A stretch of 64,000 bases of DNA from Streptomyces aurantiacus JA 4570 (GTDB taxonomy: Bacteria > Actinomycetota > Actinomycetes > Streptomycetales > Streptomycetaceae). Shown here piece after piece: positions 44,563 through 54,618 of this stretch. The notes beneath the pieces are model-generated. The model was not told the DNA's origin, ran no database searches, and was given only the letters and a program-made list of their open reading frames with translations. Positions within the stretch are counted from its first letter, which is position 1; each line of letters starts with the position of its first letter. Made by a program: the position numbers and the translations under genes. The DNA is taken from contig NZ_AOPZ01000073.1 of the NCBI RefSeq assembly GCF_000414115.1, forward strand, positions 1 through 64,000, given 5' to 3'.

Positions 44563-46092
44563 ATGGGCGCCCGTGCCTGGGCACTGCTGCTCGTCCTGTG
44601 CGGAACGATCTTTCTGGAGGGCGCGGACATCGCCATGCTCGCCGTGGCCATCCCCAGCATCCGCTCCGACCTGGGCCTTTCCACCGGCACGGCGGCCTGG
44701 GTGATCAGCGCGTACGTCCTCGGCTACGCCGGATTCACGCTGCTCGGCGGCCGCGCGGCCGACCTGCTCGGCAGGCGGCGCATGTTCCTGACCTGGCTCG
44801 GCGTCTTCCTGGTCTTCTCCGGGCTCGGCGGGTTCGCGACCGAGGGCTGGATGCTGATCGTGGCGCGGTTCGTGACCGGCGTGGCCGCGGCGTTCATGAC
44901 GCCCGCCGCGATGTCGATCATCACCACCTCGTACGCGGAGGGCCCGGCCCGCAACAAGGCCCTGCTCGTCTTCGCCGGCACCTCCGCGGGCGGCTTCTCG
45001 CTCGGCCTGGTCATCGGCGGGCTGCTCACGGAGCTGGGCTGGCAGTGGGTGTTCTTCGCGCCGGTGCTGTTCGCCGCCGTGATCCTGGCGGCGGCGGTGC
45101 GGCTGATTCCGGCGCCGGTCTCCGTGCCGGAGCCCGGCGCGGAGTACGCCGCCGAGGCCCCGGCACGGCCCCGCTCCGGCGGCTTCGACCTGCCGGGCGC
45201 GGCCGCCGCGGCCGGGGCGATGCTGCTCCTCGCCTACGGCGTCGTCAGCCTCGAACACGGCCTCGACGACTGGCCGTTGACGGCCGCCACGGTGACTGCG
45301 GGTCTGCTCCTCGTCGCCGCCTTCGTGGGCATCGAGCGCCGCGCCGCCGTGCCGCTGGTACGCCTTGGGATCTTCCGTACGGGGACGGTGGTGCGGGCCG
45401 GGCTCGGGGCGCTGCTCTTCCTCGGCGCGTTCATGGGCTTCCAGTTCGTCCTGACGCTCTACCTCCAGGAGCTGCGCGGCTGGTCGTCCTGGCAGACGGC
45501 GATCGCCCTGGTGGTGATGGGCTGCGACGTCGTCCTCGCGCCGACGCTCACCCCGCTCCTGGTGAACCGCTACGGCCACGCCCGCGTGATCCTCGCCGGT
45601 TTCCTGCTCGCGGCGACGGCGTACGCGCTGTTCCTGCCGGTCGGCATGGACTGGACGTACGCGGCGATGTTCCCGACGCTGATCCTCGCCGGCACCGCCT
45701 TCGCGCTGGCCTACGGCCCCCTCCTGATCGCGGCGACCGACTGCGTGGCCGAGGAGGAACAGGGCCTGGCGGGCGGCCTGTTGCAGACGGCCACGCAGTT
45801 CGGGGCGGCGATCGGGATCTCGGCGGTGACGGCGGTGTACGGGCTCGCGTCGGCAGGCGGGGGCGGCGGCGCGCACGGGAACGCCGGGGACCCCGAGGGT
45901 TCCCTCGACGCGTTCCGGGCGGCGCTCACCGTGCCCGTGGTGCTCGCGGTCCTCGGGGTCGTGGTCTCGCTGGCAGGGCTGCGCGGGGGCGGGCGGAAGG
46001 CTCAGCCCGCGGCCCGCAGCCACGAGTCGGGGTCCACCTTCTCCGCAGCCGCGACCTCGGCCTCGGCCTCCGCGGCCCGCGACGCCCGGTAA
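44563..46092 (+). CDS. MFS drug-exporter-type transporter (DHA2 family)
   Basis: A 509-residue protein with about 14 transmembrane segments, as in DHA2 proton-coupled multidrug exporters. The loop 2-3 signature LLGGRAADLLGRRRMFLTWLG and the antiporter helix SAGGFSLGLVIGGLLTELGWQWVF are clear. The ATG at 44563 has GAAGGAG six bases upstream. It is divergent from the HxlR regulator, which suggests substrate-induced export. The final 30 residues are encoded by DNA that overlaps the 3' end of the convergent AraC gene by 91 bases. Confidence 0.9.
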   Translation: MGARAWALLLVLCGTIFLEGADIAMLAVAIPSIRSDLGLSTGTAAWVISAYVLGYAGFTLLGGRAADLLGRRRMFLTWLGVFLVFSGLGGFATEGWMLIVARFVTGVAAAFMTPAAMSIITTSYAEGPARNKALLVFAGTSAGGFSLGLVIGGLLTELGWQWVFFAPVLFAAVILAAAVRLIPAPVSVPEPGAEYAAEAPARPRSGGFDLPGAAAAAGAMLLLAYGVVSLEHGLDDWPLTAATVTAGLLLVAAFVGIERRAAVPLVRLGIFRTGTVVRAGLGALLFLGAFMGFQFVLTLYLQELRGWSSWQTAIALVVMGCDVVLAPTLTPLLVNRYGHARVILAGFLLAATAYALFLPVGMDWTYAAMFPTLILAGTAFALAYGPLLIAATDCVAEEEQGLAGGLLQTATQFGAAIGISAVTAVYGLASAGGGGGAHGNAGDPEGSLDAFRAALTVPVVLAVLGVVVSLAGLRGGGRKAQPAARSHESGSTFSAAATSASASAARDAR

Positions 46093-46901
46093 CCGCTCGG
46101 CGTGACCCCCCGGATCCGCTTGAAGGCGTCGCTGAAGCCGAACCCGTCCGCGTACCCGACCCGCGCCGCCACGGAGGCGACCGTCGCGCCCGGCTCCGTG
46201 AGGAGTTCGGCGGCCAGGGTCATGCGCCAGTCGGTGAGGTACGCCATCGGGGGCCGACCCACCAGGTCGGCGAACCGCCGGGCGAAGGCGGCGCGCGAGA
46301 CCTGGGCGCGCGCCGCCAGGGACGCCACGGTCCAGGGCCGGGCCGGTTCCTCGTGCAGGGCGCGCAGGGCCGGGCCGACCACGTCGTCGCCGAGCGCGCG
46401 GTACCACGCGGGCGGGCAGGACTCGGGCAGTTCGAACCACTCGCGCAGGGTGCAGGCGAGCAGCCAGTCCAGCATCCGGTCCATCACGTACTGCCGCCCG
46501 GGCCGGTCCTCGGCGATCTCGGCGGCGATGAGCTCCACGATCGGCAGGCACTCGTCCTCGGCGGGCACGACCAGGAGCGGCGGCAGCGCGCTGGTGAGGC
46601 GGCGGCCGACGGAGCCCGCCAACTCGTAGGCCCCGGAGACCAGTTCGGTCTCCCCGGCGCCGGGGTCCGCCGAGGCCAGCGCGAACGGAGCCGTGGTGCA
46701 GGCCAGCGTGGCGTCGCCCGCGCGCAGGGTGCGCGGCTCGTACCCCGCGGCGGTGACCCGGGCCGTGCCGCGCACCACCAGGAACAGTTCGAGCGCGGCC
46801 CCCTGCGGGCAGCTCAGCTCCCAACTGTCCGTGAGCACCGCGCGATCGAATCGAGCGCCGTCCGCGCGTACGCCGCGCAGCAGATCCCCCAGAGCGTCCA
46901 T
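46002..46901 (-). CDS. AraC-family regulator with cupin-like sensor domain
   Basis: A 299-residue regulator. The N-terminal half (ALELFLVVRGTARVTAAGYE and RTLRAGDATLACTTAPFALA) is the AraC_binding_2/cupin-6-like sensor fold. The C-terminal half has two HTH motifs: WTVASLAARAQVSRAAFARRFADLVG and ATVASVAARVGYADGFGFSDAFKR, ending in GVTPSGYR. It is divergent from the NAD(P)H-binding protein at 47008 with about 106 bases between them, so that gene is its probable target. ATG at 46901; longer frames lack support. Confidence 0.88.
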   Translation of the reverse strand: MDALGDLLRGVRADGARFDRAVLTDSWELSCPQGAALELFLVVRGTARVTAAGYEPRTLRAGDATLACTTAPFALASADPGAGETELVSGAYELAGSVGRRLTSALPPLLVVPAEDECLPIVELIAAEIAEDRPGRQYVMDRMLDWLLACTLREWFELPESCPPAWYRALGDDVVGPALRALHEEPARPWTVASLAARAQVSRAAFARRFADLVGRPPMAYLTDWRMTLAAELLTEPGATVASVAARVGYADGFGFSDAFKRIRGVTPSGYRASRAAEAEAEVAAAEKVDPDSWLRAAG

Positions 46902-47007
46902 GCGGTCAACGGTAGACGCCCGCCCGGCGGGCCGCCGTGGACGTACTCCCATGGCCGTGAGACGGACGCCCATGTCACGGTCGCGGCCGGGCGGATTGGC
47001 TGGAGCC

Positions 47008-47874
47008 ATGACCGAAACCCAGCAGAACAACGCGGACGCCCCCATCCTCGTCCTCGGCGCCACCGGCAAGACCGGGCGCCGGATCGTGCCCCGGCTGCGG
47101 GCGGCGGGCCACACAGTGCGGGCCGCCTCCCGCTCCGGCGAGACCCGCTTCGACTGGAACGAACGCTCTACTTGGGCCCCGGTCCTGTCCGGCGTCAGGG
47201 CTCTCTACCTCGTCGCGCCGGAAGACCCGGACCCCGTCGTCGACTTCGTGGCGCAGGCCGCGGCTGCGGGCGTGCGCCGCTTCGTGGTCCTGTCCGGGCG
47301 CGGCGCCGACGTGTCCGGCGAGTCCTTCCTGCCGGGCATGGCGCGGGCCGAGCGGGCCGTAGCGGAGGCGGGCGTCGACTGGACGGTGATCCGCGCCAAC
47401 AACTTCGCGCAGAACTTCTCCGAGGACTTCTTCCACGCGCCGCTCCTCGCGGGCCGCCTCGCCCTGCCGGTCGGCGACACACCGGAGCCGTTCATCGACG
47501 TGGAGGACATCGCGGACGTCGTGGTCGCGCTGCTCACCGAGGACGGCCACACGCACCGCGTGTACGAGCTGTCCGGCCCGCGCGCCCTCACCTACGCCGA
47601 GGCGGTCGCGGAGGTCGCGGCGGCGTCGGGCCGCCCGATGCGCTACGAGCCGGTCACGCCGGAGCAGTTCCTGGCCGAGCTGATCGCCGAGGGCGTGCCC
47701 GAGGCCGCCGCCAAGGAGTACACGGCCATCTTCACGTTCTTCAACGAGGGCCACCTGGCCCCGCCGGCGACCGGCGTACACGAGGTACTGGCCCGCGAGC
47801 CAAGGGACTTCACGGAGTACGTGCGGGAGGCTGCGGCACAGGGCGCGTGGACTGGGAGCCCGTCCGGCGTTTGA
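47008..47874 (+). CDS. NmrA-like NAD(P)H-binding protein
   Basis: A 288-residue atypical short-chain dehydrogenase of the NmrA/QorB type. The Rossmann loop is ILVLGATGKTGRRIVPRLRA and a later ALYLVAPEDPDPVVDFVAQA segment is usual for the group. No classical YxxxK is seen, so it may sense NADPH or reduce quinones. GGAG precedes the ATG. Its last codons (SPSGV-stop) and its stop codon come from a dispersed intergenic repeat, and it overlaps the convergent rarD by 65 bases. Confidence 0.83.
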   Translation: MTETQQNNADAPILVLGATGKTGRRIVPRLRAAGHTVRAASRSGETRFDWNERSTWAPVLSGVRALYLVAPEDPDPVVDFVAQAAAAGVRRFVVLSGRGADVSGESFLPGMARAERAVAEAGVDWTVIRANNFAQNFSEDFFHAPLLAGRLALPVGDTPEPFIDVEDIADVVVALLTEDGHTHRVYELSGPRALTYAEAVAEVAAASGRPMRYEPVTPEQFLAELIAEGVPEAAAKEYTAIFTFFNEGHLAPPATGVHEVLAREPRDFTEYVREAAAQGAWTGSPSGV

Positions 47875-48832
47875 GGACGAGGCGCGAAGCGCCAACAGCG
47901 GGGGGAGAGGGGGCGAAGCCCCCCTGCGTTTCCCCTGCCCTACGCCGCGCGGTGCGCAAAGCGTCGAAGGTCAGCAGGGACAGCGCCAGCCACACCAGCC
48001 CGAACCCGGCCCACCGCTCGGCGGGCATCGCCTCGTGGAAGTACAGGATGCCGAGCAGGAACTGGAACACGGGCGCGAGGTACTGAAGCAGCCCCAGAGT
48101 GGAAAGCGGCACCCGTATCGCCGCCGCGCCGAAGCAGACCAGCGGCACGGCCGTCACCACGCCGGTGGCGGCGAGCAGCGCGGCGTGCCCGAACCCCTCG
48201 GTGGCGAACGTGGCCTCGCCCCGCGAGCCGAGCCACAGCACGAAGGCGAGCGCGGGCAGGAACTGCACGGCGGTCTCGGCGGCGAGCGACTCCAGTCCGC
48301 CGATGTTGACCTTCTTCTTGACCAGGCCGTACGCGGCGAAGGAGAAAGCGAGCACGAGCGAGATCCAGGGCGGGCGGCCGTAGCCGAAGGCGAGGACCAG
48401 GACGGCGGCGAGGCCGACGCCGACGGCCGTCCACTGCACGGGACGCAGCCGCTCGCCGAGCAGCAGCACGCCGATGGCGATGGTGACCAGCGGGTTGATG
48501 AAGTAGCCGAGCGATGCCTCGACGACGTGGCCGGAGTTCACGGCCCAGATGTAGACGCCCCAGTTGAGGGTGATCACGGAGGCGGCCACCGTCACCAGGC
48601 CGAGCTTGCGGGGCTGGCGCAGCAGTTCACCGGCCCAGGCCCAGCGGCGTACGACGAGCAGCGCGACGCCGACCACGACGAGCGACCAGGCCATGCGGTG
48701 GGCCAGGATCTCGCCCGCGCCCGCGGGCTTGAGGAGCGGCCAGAACAGCGGCACAAGGCCCCACATGCCGTACGCGGCGAAGCCGTTCAGCAGACCTATG
48801 CGTGCCTCGGCCTTGGCCTGCGCTGGGGTCAC
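47810..48832 (-). CDS. rarD: RarD/EamA-family membrane transporter
   Basis: A 340-residue membrane protein with ten transmembrane helices in two EamA halves. The RarD hallmark start GLLNGFAAYGMWGLVPLFWP and LNWGVYIWAVNSGHVVEASLGYFINPL are present. RarD proteins are drug/metabolite-superfamily transporters of unsettled substrate, linked in name to chloramphenicol sensitivity. GTG 48832 has GGAGGAGCC upstream. The last 40 residues (from about GETQGGFAP) are encoded by the dispersed repeat and are unlike any EamA protein, so the original stop was probably lost when the repeat arrived. Confidence 0.88.
   Translation of the reverse strand: MTPAQAKAEARIGLLNGFAAYGMWGLVPLFWPLLKPAGAGEILAHRMAWSLVVVGVALLVVRRWAWAGELLRQPRKLGLVTVAASVITLNWGVYIWAVNSGHVVEASLGYFINPLVTIAIGVLLLGERLRPVQWTAVGVGLAAVLVLAFGYGRPPWISLVLAFSFAAYGLVKKKVNIGGLESLAAETAVQFLPALAFVLWLGSRGEATFATEGFGHAALLAATGVVTAVPLVCFGAAAIRVPLSTLGLLQYLAPVFQFLLGILYFHEAMPAERWAGFGLVWLALSLLTFDALRTARRRAGETQGGFAPSPPAVGASRLVLKRRTGSQSTRPVPQPPARTP
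47858..47925. repeat. Dispersed intergenic repeat, copy B
   Basis: Core CCGTCCGGCGTTTGAGGACG followed by two tri-loop hairpins, GGCGC-GAA-GCGCC (47881-47893) and GGGGGC-GAA-GCCCCC (from 47909). It overlaps the ends of both the NmrA-like gene and rarD. Confidence 0.8.
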
Positions 48833-48970
48833 GGCTCCTCCTTCGTGCTCGCGGCCCGGACGCCGGGCCCTCGGCAGACACCCGCTGCCGAGCACGAAGG
48901 TAGCGCCCGCAGGGGGAGGCTGTCATGCCCGTATCGCCATACGGTCATGACAGCCTCGCTCCCGCGCGGT

Positions 48971-49831
48971 TCAGCCCCCGAGCGCCGCCGCCACCGCGTC
49001 GGCCAGCGGCGTCGTCGGCCGCCCGATGAGGCGGCTCAGGTCGCCGCTGCCCCCGGCCAGCAGGCCCCGGGCGATGGCCGCGTCCACGTCCACGAGGATC
49101 GCGGCCACCGGCTCCGGAACCCCGGCGCCGGTCAGCACGGCGAGGTGCTCGGCGGGGGACACCTGGCGGTACGTGACGGACTTGCCGGAGCGCGCGGCGA
49201 CCTCGGCCGCGTACTCGGGCAGGCTCCACGCCACATCGCCGCTCAGCTCGTACGCGACGCCCTCGTGGCCCTCGCCGGTCAGCACCGCGACGGCCGCCGC
49301 GGCGTAGTCGGCGCGCGCGGCGGACCCGATCCGGCCCCCGTCCGCGCTGCCGACGACGGCGCCGTGCGCCAGGACCGGGGCCAGGTTCTCCGTGTAGTTC
49401 TCGTGGTACCAGCCGTTCCGCAGGAACGTGTACGGCAGCCCGGAGTCGAGCACCGCCTGCTCGGTGGCCTTGTGCTCGGCCGCCAGATCGAAGTCGGCGT
49501 CGGGGCCGCCGAGCACACCCGTGTACACGAGGTGCGCGACGCCCGCGGCCCGCGCCGCGTCGATCACGGCCCGGTGCTGCGGCACCCGCCGCCCGATCTC
49601 GCTGCCGGAGATCAGCAGCACCTTGTCGCCCGCGGCGAACGTCCCGGCGAGCGTCTCCGGCGCGTTGTAGTCGGCGACGCGCAGCTCCACGCCGCGGTCC
49701 GCGAGGTCCGCGGCCTTCTCCTTGTTCCGTACTACGGCCGCGATCTGCCCGGCGGGCACGCCCGCGTCCAGCAGGCCCTGGACGACGAGGCGGCCGAGGT
49801 GTCCGGTGGCTCCGGTGACGACGATGCTCAT
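48971..49831 (-). CDS. QorB-like NAD(P)H:quinone oxidoreductase (NmrA family)
   Basis: A 286-residue atypical SDR close to E. coli QorB (YtfG). It begins SIVVTGATGHLGRLVVQGLL, the NADPH loop, with VVRNKEKAADLADRGVELRV next and the substrate-side FLRNGWYHENYTENLAPVL. QorB reduces quinones with NADPH. The pairing with a divergent HxlR-type regulator is exactly the ytfG/ytfH arrangement of E. coli, which supports quinone- or electrophile-controlled expression. Confidence 0.87.
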   Translation of the reverse strand: MSIVVTGATGHLGRLVVQGLLDAGVPAGQIAAVVRNKEKAADLADRGVELRVADYNAPETLAGTFAAGDKVLLISGSEIGRRVPQHRAVIDAARAAGVAHLVYTGVLGGPDADFDLAAEHKATEQAVLDSGLPYTFLRNGWYHENYTENLAPVLAHGAVVGSADGGRIGSAARADYAAAAVAVLTGEGHEGVAYELSGDVAWSLPEYAAEVAARSGKSVTYRQVSPAEHLAVLTGAGVPEPVAAILVDVDAAIARGLLAGGSGDLSRLIGRPTTPLADAVAAALGG

Positions 49832-49904
49832 GGGATGAATCTCCCGTTATGTGGGTTGCGATCGGATATGCCACTCACCCTAGCTCCGGCACTAACTATC
49901 CGTA

Positions 49905-49929
49905 AGTACCCACTTTGAAGTAAGGTACT
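49905..49929. promoter_or_regulatory. Nested palindromes, HxlR-type operator
   Basis: AGTACC and GGTACT (outer arms, 13-base spacer) enclose ACTTTGAAGT (49912-49921), which matches the palindrome before the first HxlR gene. It sits 4 to 28 bases upstream of the regulator start in the divergent promoter region. Confidence 0.65.
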
Positions 49930-49932
49930 GGT

Positions 49933-50328
49933 ATGGCCGTAAGGACCCCCTGGAACAGCGAAGCCGAGGCGATGTGCCCGCACCGCCTCGTCCTGGAGCA
50001 CGTCACCAGCCGCTGGGGCGTCCTCGTCCTGATCGCGCTGGCCGAGCGGTCGTATCGCTTCAGCGAGCTGCGCCGCGAGATCGGCCGCGTCAGCGAGAAG
50101 ATGCTCACCCAGACCCTGCAGACCTTGGAGCGCGACGGCCTGGTGCACCGCGACGCCAAGCCCGTCATCCCGCCCCGCGTCGACTACTCCCTCACCGACC
50201 TGGGCCGCGAGGCCGCCGAGCTGGTCCGCGCCCTCGGCGCGTGGACGCACCGGCGCATGGACGACGTGCTGGAGGCGCGGGCGGCGTACGACGAGGCACG
50301 GGCGAAGCACGACGAAGCCCGGCCCTGA
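49933..50328 (+). CDS. HxlR-family transcriptional regulator (QorR-like)
   Basis: A 131-residue winged-helix regulator: CPHRLVLEHVTSRWGVLVLIALAE, RFSELRREIGRVSEKMLTQTLQTLERDGLV and PVIPPRVDYSLTDLG. A single Cys near residue 15 is at the redox-sensing position of the family. It is divergent from the QorB-like gene with 101 bases between, containing its probable operator. A long C-terminal acidic/Ala helix follows the DNA-binding domain. Confidence 0.88.
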   Translation: MAVRTPWNSEAEAMCPHRLVLEHVTSRWGVLVLIALAERSYRFSELRREIGRVSEKMLTQTLQTLERDGLVHRDAKPVIPPRVDYSLTDLGREAAELVRALGAWTHRRMDDVLEARAAYDEARAKHDEARP

Positions 50329-50345
50329 CGGATCAGGACCGGGCT
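50316..50345. terminator. Bidirectional hairpin between HxlR and korB
   Basis: AGCCCGGCCCTGA and TCAGGACCGGGCT form a 13-bp stem with one mismatch and a 4-base loop. The left arm includes the HxlR stop codon, and the hairpin also lies just beyond the korB stop. Confidence 0.75.
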
Positions 50346-50368
50346 CCGGGCGGGCGCAGGCCAGGGAA

Positions 50369-51443
50369 CTAGCCGACGACCGTCCAGGTGTCCCCGCCGG
50401 CCAGCAGCGCAGCGAGATCACCCTTGCCGTGCTGCTCGATGGCGGTGTCGAGCTGGTCGGCCATCAGCGTGTCGTACACCGGGCGTTCGGTGCTGCGGAA
50501 GACGCCGATGGGGGTGTGGTGCAGCGTGTCCGGGTCGGCGAGGCGGGAGAGCGCGAAGGCCGTGGTCGGCGACGCGGCGTGGGCGTCGTGGACCAGGATC
50601 TGCGACTGGTTCTCCTCCGTCACCGCGACCACCTTCAGATCGCCGGTGAGCGAGTCGCGCACGACGCCCTTGGAGCCGTCGGTGCCGAAGCGGATCGGCG
50701 CGCCGTGCTCCAGACGGATCACGGCCTCCTCGGCCTGCTGCTTGTCCTTGAGGACCTCGAAGGCGCCGTCGTTGAAGATGTTGCAGTTCTGGTAGATCTC
50801 CACCAGGGCGGTGCCCGGGTGGTCGGCGGCCTGGCGCAGCACGTCGGTGAGGTGCTTGCGGTCGGAGTCGACCGTGCGGGCCACGAAGGACGCCTCCGCG
50901 CCGATCGCGAGCGACACCGGGTTGAAGGGCGCGTCCAGCGAGCCCATCGGCGTCGACTTGGTGATCTTCCCGACCTCGGAGGTCGGGCTGTACTGCCCCT
51001 TGGTGAGGCCGTAGATCCGGTTGTTGAACAGCAGGATCTTCAGGTTCACATTGCGGCGCAGCGCGTGGATGAGGTGGTTGCCGCCGATGGAGAGCGCGTC
51101 GCCGTCGCCGGTGACCACCCAGACGCTCAAGTCCCGCCGGGAGGACGCGAGTCCGGTGGCGATCGCGGGGGCGCGGCCGTGGATGGAGTGCATCCCGTAC
51201 GTGTTCATGTAGTACGGGAAGCGGGACGAGCAGCCGATGCCGGAGACGAAGACGATGTTCTCCTTGGCCAGGCCGAGCTCGGGCATGAAGCCCTGCACGG
51301 CGGCCAGGACCGCGTAGTCACCGCAGCCGGGGCACCAGCGCACTTCCTGGTCGGACTTGAAGTCCTTCATGGACTGCTTGCCCTCGGCCTTGGGCACGAG
51401 CTTCAGAAGCGTCTCGGAACCTGTGGGCCCCGCGAGCGTGGTG

Positions 51444-51451
<8 letters not shown>
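50369..51451 (-). CDS. korB: 2-oxoacid:ferredoxin oxidoreductase subunit beta
   Basis: A 360-residue subunit that binds thiamine diphosphate and one [4Fe-4S] cluster. Cluster ligands are C40 and C43 in RWCPGCGDY, C74 in GIGCSSRFPY and C223 in IYQNCNIFND. The ThDP motif runs from GDGDALSIGGNH (115-126) to LLFNNRIYGLTKGQYSP. With KorA it oxidises 2-oxoglutarate (or pyruvate) to the acyl-CoA and reduces ferredoxin. The ATG overlaps the 3' end of korA by 8 bases. Confidence 0.94.
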
Positions 51452-53378
<1,927 letters not shown>

Positions 53379-53762
53379 TGAACTGGACCTCCCTTGAGGC
53401 GGCTCTGCGGAAGCGGCAGGCCGCCCTGCGCTCCCATGGCCCACCCTACGTCTGTAAGGGTCACCTTCTTAGGGCCGCTCGCATGCTGGACGCACCTTTG
53501 AGACAGCTGAATGCCCCGATTTGTCATGCTGTGACTCGCCCCCCGGCCTTTCATGAAGACGCTCTCCGCTCATCCTTTGGTTCTAGGACCATGTGTGGTC
53601 CCAGGGCCGTGCTGCGGTGCAGTGTCGTGCAGTCCGTGCGAGTGATGCCACGGTGGCGCTGTGCGGTCGACCCGTAATCGTGTCCTGGTGGCGGGACGGC
53701 GGGCGGCGGTCGTCGGACTCGGTCGAAGTACCTCCCGGGAGGCTGCCGAACCCCTCGGGAAT
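53379..53762. other. Intergenic region between korA and the response regulator
   Basis: No gene is seen in these 384 bases. It must hold the korA promoter (read leftwards). A near-perfect inverted repeat CTAGGACCA-TGTG-TGGTCCCAG lies at 53583-53604 and could be an operator. The right end contains GC-rich inverted repeats that may end the response-regulator transcript. Confidence 0.5.
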
Positions 53763-54422
53763 TCAGGAATTGAGGTACGTCAGCACGGCGAGCACCCGGC
53801 GGTGGTCCCCGTCGCTGGGGGAGAGCCCCAGCTTCAGGAAGATGTTGCTGACGTGCTTCTCGACGGCTCCGTCGCTCACCACGAGCTGGCGCGCGACCGC
53901 CGAGTTCGTCCGCCCCTCGGCCATCAGGCCCAGGACCTCCCGCTCGCGCGGGGTCAGGCCCGCGAGGACGTCCTGTTTGCGGCTGCGCCCGAGCAACTGC
54001 GCCACGACCTCCGGGTCCAGCGCGGTGCCGCCCTGCGCGACGCGCACGACCGCGTCCACGAACTCGCGGACCTCGGCGACGCGGTCCTTGAGCAGGTACC
54101 CCACGCCCCGGCTCGACCCGGCGAGCAGCTCCGTCGCGTACTGCTCCTCCACGTACTGGGAGAGCACGAGCACGCCGAGCCCCGGATGTCGCGCGCGCAA
54201 CTTGACGGCCGCCCGCACCCCCTCGTCCGTGTGGGTCGGCGGCATCCGCACATCCGCGACCACGACGTCCGGCAGGATGTCCTGCGCCGCGAGATCGGTG
54301 ATCGTCTTGATCAGCGCCTCCGCGTCGCCCACCCCCGCGACGACGTCATGTCCGCGGTCGGTCAGCAACCGGGTCAGGCCCTCCCTGAGCAGCACTGAAT
54401 CCTCGGCGATGACCACCCGCAC
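53763..54422 (-). CDS. NarL/LuxR-family response regulator
   Basis: A 219-residue response regulator. The receiver domain starts [16 protein letters not shown] and carries the phospho-acceptor D57 in [12 protein letters not shown], the switch Ser in [10 protein letters not shown] and Lys in [13 protein letters not shown]. The C-terminal LuxR HTH is [20 protein letters not shown] through [15 protein letters not shown] chose GTG 54422, which has GGAGG five bases upstream and gives the family's normal length; upstream GTG starts add unrelated residues. It should be the partner of one or both sensor kinases encoded next on the same strand. Confidence 0.92.
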   Translation of the reverse strand: MRVVIAEDSVLLREGLTRLLTDRGHDVVAGVGDAEALIKTITDLAAQDILPDVVVADVRMPPTHTDEGVRAAVKLRARHPGLGVLVLSQYVEEQYATELLAGSSRGVGYLLKDRVAEVREFVDAVVRVAQGGTALDPEVVAQLLGRSRKQDVLAGLTPREREVLGLMAEGRTNSAVARQLVVSDGAVEKHVSNIFLKLGLSPSDGDHRRVLAVLTYLNS

Positions 54423-54540
54423 CTTGTCCTCCACGATGTTCCGGCCCCCATGCCCTGTCCCCGCCCCGCTGACAGGAACAAGCATCCCAGCATTCGGGCG
54501 CCCGGGCGTCACGCTCATTCAATTAGTCCGGCACCACTCA

Positions 54541-54612
54541 GCCCGTCCGGCGTTTGAGGACGAGGCCAGCCCCCTGGTTACGGGAAGGGGCGGGATTGGG
54601 GAATGCCCCGCA
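54541..54612. repeat. Dispersed intergenic repeat, copy C
   Basis: It has the core GCCCGTCCGGCGTTTGAGGA and the tail CGGGAAGGGGCGGGATTGGG followed by GCCCCGCAGGG. It lies between the first kinase stop and the response-regulator start. Confidence 0.8.
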
Positions 54613-54618
54613 GGGCCC

